Source of the DNA: Ilumatobacter sp. | GTDB lineage: Bacteria; Actinomycetota; Acidimicrobiia; Acidimicrobiales; Ilumatobacteraceae | Length of the DNA stretch: 64,000 nt | Direction: 5' to 3' | Assembly: GCA_018666235.1 (NCBI GenBank) | Contig: JABJAB010000105.1 | Coordinates: 26,500-90,499, forward strand | Shown: one piece after another, positions 60,191 to 64,000 of the stretch | Layout of the letters: each line of letters opens with the position of its first letter | Position numbering within the stretch: position 1 is the first letter of the stretch | Position numbers and translations under genes: made by a program | Notes under the pieces: model-generated | What the model was told of the DNA's origin: nothing | The model's input: only the letters and a program-made list of their open reading frames with translations | Database searches by the model: none

Positions 60191-60320
60191 GACATTACTG
60201 TAGTTACAAGGTTGTTGCGATGGCGTCAAGCATTCACGCTGCACCGGGGACCGACGCGCACTGCATGTCAAAAAAACCTTGCAAAAAGCCAGAGCAACTC
60301 ATCGTTATCCGGACCCGTCA

Positions 60321-60325
60321 GGAGG
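60321..60325 (+). promoter_or_regulatory. Ribosome binding site of the first whiB gene
   Basis: GGAGG, 7 bases before ATG 60333; decides the start. Confidence 0.7.
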
Positions 60326-60332
60326 TCCTCTC

Positions 60333-60632
60333 ATGCAGTTCATTACGACATCGAGTATCACCGTCAGTGCCACGCCCGTCGAACCCGAACAGGACTGGCA
60401 CGACCACGCCAACTGTCTCGGCGTCGACCCCGACTTGTTCTTCCCCGAGCGCGGGGCGTCCACGCGTGAGGCCAAGGAAGTCTGTCGGGGTTGCGAAGTG
60501 CAACACGATTGCCTTGAGTTCGCACTGCAGAACGGCGAGAAGTTCGGAATTTGGGGCGGTCTGTCTGAACGCGAGCGTCGACGCATCCGCCGACAACGTG
60601 CTCAGGTTGCTCGCTCGATCATCGGGGCCTGA
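60333..60632 (+). CDS. WhiB-family regulator
   Basis: Actinobacterial 4Fe-4S transcription factor of 99 residues. Cysteines C28, C51, C54 and C60 (CRGCEVQHDC) ligate the cluster. A GIWGG turn (FGIWGGLSE) and a basic C-terminus ERRRIRRQR bind DNA; WhiB proteins work by binding the primary sigma factor. The short layout is WhiB1/WhiB2-like; which one cannot be told. Its 5' leader is long and AT-richer than the surroundings. Confidence 0.93.
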   Translation: MQFITTSSITVSATPVEPEQDWHDHANCLGVDPDLFFPERGASTREAKEVCRGCEVQHDCLEFALQNGEKFGIWGGLSERERRRIRRQRAQVARSIIGA

Positions 60633-60662
60633 CGTCGCGCTGCGAACCGCAGCGATGTGAGG

Positions 60663-60668
60663 TAACCT
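60663..60668 (+). promoter_or_regulatory. -10 box of tatA
   Basis: TAACCT ending 6 bases before ATG 60675. Confidence 0.6.
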
Positions 60669-60674
60669 CATCAG

Positions 60675-60857
60675 ATGATCGGTTTCACGCTTGGTGGCCC
60701 AGAGGGCATCATTCTTCTCGTTCTTGTCCTCGTGCTTTTTGGTGGCTCGCAGCTACCCAAGCTCGCCAAGAACCTCGGCAAGGCGCAGAAAGAGTTCAAG
60801 GACGGGCTCGACGAGGCGAACAAGCCACGCGAGGACGCCAAGACCGAAGCGGACTGA
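60675..60857 (+). CDS. tatA: Twin-arginine translocase subunit TatA
   Basis: Pore-forming subunit of Tat protein export, 60 residues. One N-terminal membrane helix (PEGIILLVLVLVLFGGSQLPKLAKNLG with the FG hinge) leads to an amphipathic helix and a charged tail. No tatC is in the window. Own promoter and a strong terminator after it. Confidence 0.93.
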   Translation: MIGFTLGGPEGIILLVLVLVLFGGSQLPKLAKNLGKAQKEFKDGLDEANKPREDAKTEAD

Positions 60858-60905
60858 GCTTGAGCCGGTCGTCCCGGCCGACTCGACAAAGTCAACTCGA
60901 CAAAC

Positions 60906-60944
60906 AACGAACGCCCGGCCAGCACGGCCGGGCGTTCGTTATTT
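60906..60944. terminator. Bidirectional terminator between tatA and the second whiB gene
   Basis: 15-bp perfect stem (60906-60920 with 60926-60940, loop AGCAC), then ATTTT on the plus side, in the gap between converging genes. Confidence 0.8.
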
Positions 60945-61002
60945 TCGAGTCAAGTGAGTGGGGCGATGTTCACGCCACGCGACGTCCGGCAGGGGCGCGA
61001 CG

Positions 61003-61395
61003 TCAGACCGAGACGTCAACGGAGACGGACGATGTCGCCGTCAGAGCGTCCTCGCGACGCCGCTTCGAGATGCGTCGCCGCTCACGCTCGCTGCAGCCGC
61101 CCCAGACCCCGTGGTCGATTCGTGCATCGAGTGCGTACTCAAGGCAGGCTGCGGCGACGGGACAGTCGCGACAGATCTTGCGGGCGCGATCGACGCCGAC
61201 GCCGTCGCTGGGGAAGAAGGTCGCCGGCGGGTGGAGACGGCAGTTGCCGTCGGCCATCCATGCTGTTTCGGAGTCTGGGTCGTGGGGAGCGGTGTTCAGC
61301 TCCTCGGGCCGCTCATTGAGCGCGGCCCGGTCTGCGCGGCTCAGGCCCGATGGCCGATCGGTGTGGCGGGCTGAGTTTCTGTTGCGCTTCATCAT
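61003..61395 (-). CDS. WhiB-family regulator (second)
   Basis: Second WhiB-type protein, 130 residues, with a basic N-terminal extension. Cysteines C52, C75, C78 and C84 (CRDCPVAAAC) ligate the cluster, with GVWGG (HGVWGGCSE) and the basic ERRRISKRRRE at the C-terminus. The extra N-terminus is not found in the first copy. ATG 61395 is used; a second Met follows directly. A ribosome site AGAGGAC precedes it by 5 bases. Confidence 0.92.
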   Translation of the reverse strand: MMKRNRNSARHTDRPSGLSRADRAALNERPEELNTAPHDPDSETAWMADGNCRLHPPATFFPSDGVGVDRARKICRDCPVAAACLEYALDARIDHGVWGGCSERERRRISKRRREDALTATSSVSVDVSV

Positions 61396-61578
61396 GTCTC
61401 GTCCTCTCGACGTTGTGTTCGTTTGCGGGATCAGTCGGTGCTGATGGGCATCGACTGAATCGCTGCTTGACATTTTGACGTCTGGAAACAGTGCTTGGTT
61501 CCCAATTTCTTGTTCGTTTCGAGATGTTCGTGCCGACGACCGTCTGCGGATGTCGCGACCTCGTCAACTCGGTTGCTG

Positions 61579-61598
61579 GAGCGATGCTCGCATCGCTC
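61579..61598. repeat. Inverted repeat upstream of the second whiB gene
   Basis: GAGCGATGC and GCATCGCTC with a 2-base center, perfect. Lies about 185 bases before the whiB start, in the possible leader or promoter region. Confidence 0.6.
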
Positions 61599-61725
61599 TG
61601 TTGCGTTGTTGACAGGAAACTGTAACACGTTCGTAACGATCGGTGGGATCTCTCGACAGAAAGTTTCTTGGCATGATTGCGCCGGGCGACCCAACGATCA
61701 GCGAGCCTGCTGCCCTCCGAGGCGG

Positions 61726-61731
61726 TATCGT
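61726..61731 (+). promoter_or_regulatory. -10 box of the small gene at 61739
   Basis: TATCGT ending 7 bases before the ATG; decides the start over a longer open frame. Confidence 0.55.
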
Positions 61732-61738
61732 CGTCGCA

Positions 61739-62005
61739 ATGAGTGACGTCGCCGTCGAGCCCCAAGAACCCCGAGCACATGCCCGGATCGTGTATCACGG
61801 CCCGGTCGCGCCGCACTGGGAGGTCTACGGAGACTGGGGCGACCGACAGACGCTTGACGAATTCCGCGCCCGCGTGCTCGCTCGCCTGGTCCTCGTCCCG
61901 CGTGATGATCCGCAGTTCCGCCGCAACCGCGAGCGCATCGTGCGCGATGCCGAGCGCGAATTGATCTCGATCGAGTGGGATCTGGGTCGCCCTGAAGACG
62001 CCTGA
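61739..62005 (+). CDS. Small unknown protein upstream of ppk
   Basis: Not recognised. 88 residues, acidic at the start and charged throughout: HARIVYHGPVAPHWEVYGDWG, a helix TLDEFRARVLARLVLVPRDD, then FRRNRERIVRDAERELISIEWDL. No membrane segment. The stop is 13 bases before the ppk GTG, so the two are probably one operon driven by the TATCGT box. Confidence 0.75.
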   Translation: MSDVAVEPQEPRAHARIVYHGPVAPHWEVYGDWGDRQTLDEFRARVLARLVLVPRDDPQFRRNRERIVRDAERELISIEWDLGRPEDA

Positions 62006-62018
62006 GCTCCCTGGGTCT

Positions 62019-64000
62019 GTGAGAAGCACGGAAATCGACGAGCGGTTCCTGAACCGCGAGCTCAGTTGGCTCGCGTTCAATGAACGGGTACTGCAGCTCG
62101 CGTCCGAGCCCGGGATCCCGCTGCTCGAACGTGCAAAGTTCTGTGCCATTGCGTCGACCAACCTCGACGAGTTCTTCCAGGTCCGAGTTGCAGCGCTCAA
62201 AGACCAACTGATCGCCGGCATCGACCAACCGACCTGGGACGGCCGTACCCCAGCCCAGCAGCTTGCTGCGATCGCGGTCTGGGTGCCCGAGATGATCGAG
62301 CGTCTCGACGACGCGTTCGTTGACCACCTCGTGCCCGAACTCCGTGCCGCCGGTGTCGAGATCATCGGCTGGGAGGACACAACGCCCGCCGAGCGCGTCG
62401 AGCTTGATGACTTCTACGAGGAGCGGATGTTTCCGGTTCTCACGCCGTTGGCTGTCGATCCTGGCCACCCGTTCCCGTACATCTCTGACCTTGCGCTGTC
62501 GCTCGCCGTCAACGTGGCCGATCCTGAGACGGGTGACCGCCGATTTGCTCGGCTCAAAGTTCCGGACGTGTTCCCGCGACTCATCGAGTGTTCGCCCGGT
62601 CGGTTCTTACCCGCCGAATTGGTGATCGGTGCCAAGCTCGACCGACTCTTTGTCGGCATGGTCGTTGAGAACTGGGCAACGTTCCGCGTGAGCCGCAATG
62701 GCGACTTGACGGTTGAAGACGAAGAAGCCGATGACCTGCTCGAGGCCGTTGAAATGGAGCTCCGTCGACGGCGGTTCAACCAGGCAGTACGTCTCGAGGT
62801 TGCCGCCGACATCGGCGACGAGATCCTCGATCTTCTGGTTCGGGAACTCGACCTGTCGCGAGAAGACGTCACGCTCCATCGCTCCCCGCTCGATCTCAGC
62901 TGCCTCTCCCAATTGATGTCACTCGATCGACCGGACTTGAAGGACACGCCCTGGCCGCCTGCGACCGCTGGCCGGATCGCAGCGGCTGACGAGGGCGATC
63001 GGCCGATCTTCGACGTGGTCCGCCATCGCGCAGCGATGCTGCATCACCCGTACGAGAGTTTCTCAAGCAGCATCGAGGAGTTCATCTCTCAGGCTGCGGA
63101 CGACTCGAAGGTGCAGTCGATCAAGATGACGCTGTACCGGGCGGGCGGCGACAGCGCAATCATCCGGAGCCTCATGAAGGCGGCCGATCGCGGCAAGCAG
63201 GTCGCCGTGCTCGTCGAGATCAAGGCGCGCTTCGATGAGGCGACCAACGTGCAGTGGGCCAAACAGCTCGAACGCGCCGGTGTCCACGTGGTGTACGGCA
63301 TGGTCGGTCTGAAGACGCACAGCAAGGTGGTGCTCGTCGTGCGGGATGATGGCGATCAGCTGCGGCGCTACGTCCACATCGGCACGGGGAACTACAACAG
63401 CAAGACCGCGCGCAACTACGAAGACATCGGAGTCATCACGTGCGACCCCGATATCGGCGCTGACGCAGCACAACTGTTCAATCACCTCACTGGCTATAGC
63501 CGCGCACACGACTACTCGACGTTGCTCGTTGCGCCGCGCGACCTGCGTCGCCAACTCCTCGACCTGATCGAGCACGAAGCCAGCTTCGGCGCCGAGGGCG
63601 AAATCGTCATGAAGTGCAACTCGATTGCCGACGATGAGATGGTCGAAGCGCTCTATGCCGCGAGTGAGGCCGGTGTCCGCATCGAACTCCTCGTGCGTGG
63701 CATCTGCTGTCTGCGTGCCGGCGTGCCCGGTATGAGCGAGAACATCCGCGTCCGCAGCATTCTTGGGCGCTATCTCGAGCACAGTCGCATCTACCGCTTC
63801 AAGCACGGCAACGTGGTCGTGAACGGTCGGCTGCCTGGCGCGCAGAGCGACGAGGTCTATCTCATTGGTTCAGCGGACCTCATGCCGCGCAACCTCAACC
63901 GCCGCGTTGAGGTGTTGGTGCCAATCGAACACGCTCGACACCGTGCATGGCTCGACCAGGCCATCAACTTCCAACTCGCCGATGGCATCGTGTGCTGGGA
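62019..64000 (+). CDS. ppk: Polyphosphate kinase 1 (3' end outside window)
   Basis: Enzyme that polymerises ATP phosphate into polyphosphate. It opens with FLNRELSWLAFNERVL (N-domain), then SPGRFLPAELVIG, the first phospholipase-D-like part with SIKMTLYRAGGDSAII, the active-site His in KTHSKVVLVVR, and YVHIGTGNYN, NYEDIGVITCDP, then VLVRGICCLRAGVPG near the end. 660 codons are seen; the family is usually about 690-720, so some 30-60 residues lie past the window edge. The start is the GTG at 62019. Confidence 0.95.
   Translation, partial: MRSTEIDERFLNRELSWLAFNERVLQLASEPGIPLLERAKFCAIASTNLDEFFQVRVAALKDQLIAGIDQPTWDGRTPAQQLAAIAVWVPEMIERLDDAFVDHLVPELRAAGVEIIGWEDTTPAERVELDDFYEERMFPVLTPLAVDPGHPFPYISDLALSLAVNVADPETGDRRFARLKVPDVFPRLIECSPGRFLPAELVIGAKLDRLFVGMVVENWATFRVSRNGDLTVEDEEADDLLEAVEMELRRRRFNQAVRLEVAADIGDEILDLLVRELDLSREDVTLHRSPLDLSCLSQLMSLDRPDLKDTPWPPATAGRIAAADEGDRPIFDVVRHRAAMLHHPYESFSSSIEEFISQAADDSKVQSIKMTLYRAGGDSAIIRSLMKAADRGKQVAVLVEIKARFDEATNVQWAKQLERAGVHVVYGMVGLKTHSKVVLVVRDDGDQLRRYVHIGTGNYNSKTARNYEDIGVITCDPDIGADAAQLFNHLTGYSRAHDYSTLLVAPRDLRRQLLDLIEHEASFGAEGEIVMKCNSIADDEMVEALYAASEAGVRIELLVRGICCLRAGVPGMSENIRVRSILGRYLEHSRIYRFKHGNVVVNGRLPGAQSDEVYLIGSADLMPRNLNRRVEVLVPIEHARHRAWLDQAINFQLADGIVCW

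Larger units (their letters stand above)
60044..60332. other. 289-bp gap with whiB leader
   Basis: Holds a terminator-like hairpin after the VWA gene, then a promoter and a long AT-richer leader of the whiB gene at 60333. No ORF is convincing here. Confidence 0.6.
61396..61738. other. 343-bp gap upstream of the second whiB gene
   Basis: No gene seen. Contains the long leader of the minus-strand whiB gene, a perfect inverted repeat at 61579-61598, two GTAAC elements spaced 11 bases apart near 61620-61640, and the promoter of the small plus-strand gene at 61739. Confidence 0.6.

Overview
The window looks like a chromosomal segment of a GC-rich actinomycete, most likely class Acidimicrobiia (Ilumatobacter-like). 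The support is two WhiB regulators, a DUF3097 protein, an actinobacterial ChlI/VWA pair, a CrcB pair, SdhCAB with a fused cytochrome b, a membrane pyrophosphatase, and many starts with no Shine-Dalgarno sequence. The class is inferred from gene content; the genus is only a guess. I saw no rRNA, tRNA, CRISPR array, insertion sequence or prophage. It reads as an ordinary, densely packed chromosome with short gaps.

Layout. 1-3.0 kb: fixX-fixC-etfA electron-transfer genes (minus) and a cyclic-nucleotide-binding protein. 3.1-8.1 kb: a DedA protein and two sugar hydrolases (GH13 alpha-glucosidase, GH3 beta-glucosidase), the first with a LacI/CcpA-type operator. 8.1-18.7 kb: an OYE/FadH-like oxidoreductase, a PAS-GGDEF protein, an SDR, a solitary DNA methyltransferase, an MFS carrier, a CbxX-type AAA ATPase, a ferredoxin-P450 pair and two fluoride-channel subunits. 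18.8-24.3 kb: a response regulator/kinase pair with a small secreted helical protein, an ABC-F protein and a TauE-type carrier. 24.5-33.9 kb: PcrA/UvrD helicase, flavodoxin, a B12-binding domain protein, sucCD, a polyproline-tailed membrane protein, purH and metF. 34-38.3 kb: two tandem membrane acyltransferases with C-terminal SGNH domains. 38.4-45.5 kb: mdh, a META-domain lipoprotein, an MFS drug carrier, deoD, a Fpg/Nei glycosylase, an SCP2-like protein, an unrecognised His-rich protein and a DUF3097 protein. 45.6-51.5 kb: hppA divergent from sdhCAB. 51.6-60 kb: a GH2 hydrolase, a ChlI-like AAA ATPase, an Fe/2OG dioxygenase-like protein, a GH1-like pseudoenzyme, an adenylyl cyclase and a VWA protein. 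60-64 kb: two whiB genes, tatA, a small unknown and ppk, cut by the window end.

How it fits together. Central metabolism is well represented: succinyl-CoA synthetase, succinate dehydrogenase, malate dehydrogenase, a B12-binding mutase subunit feeding succinyl-CoA, and energy coupling through membrane PPase and polyphosphate kinase. FixX/FixC/EtfA would pass electrons from flavoprotein dehydrogenases to quinone. Glycoside hydrolases recur in three places, two of them with altered catalytic residues.

The most general signal is architectural. At about 27 starts on both strands a TANNNT hexamer lies 6-10 bases (19 times 6-7) before the initiation codon, the geometry of a -10 box driving a leaderless mRNA. 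The most unusual loci are the ChlI...VWA interval, which carries a cyclase and a GH1-like protein that has lost both catalytic glutamates, the solitary methyltransferase with an extra C-terminal domain and a 28-bp perfect palindrome in its last codons, and a 19-bp divergent promoter at 43.7 kb.
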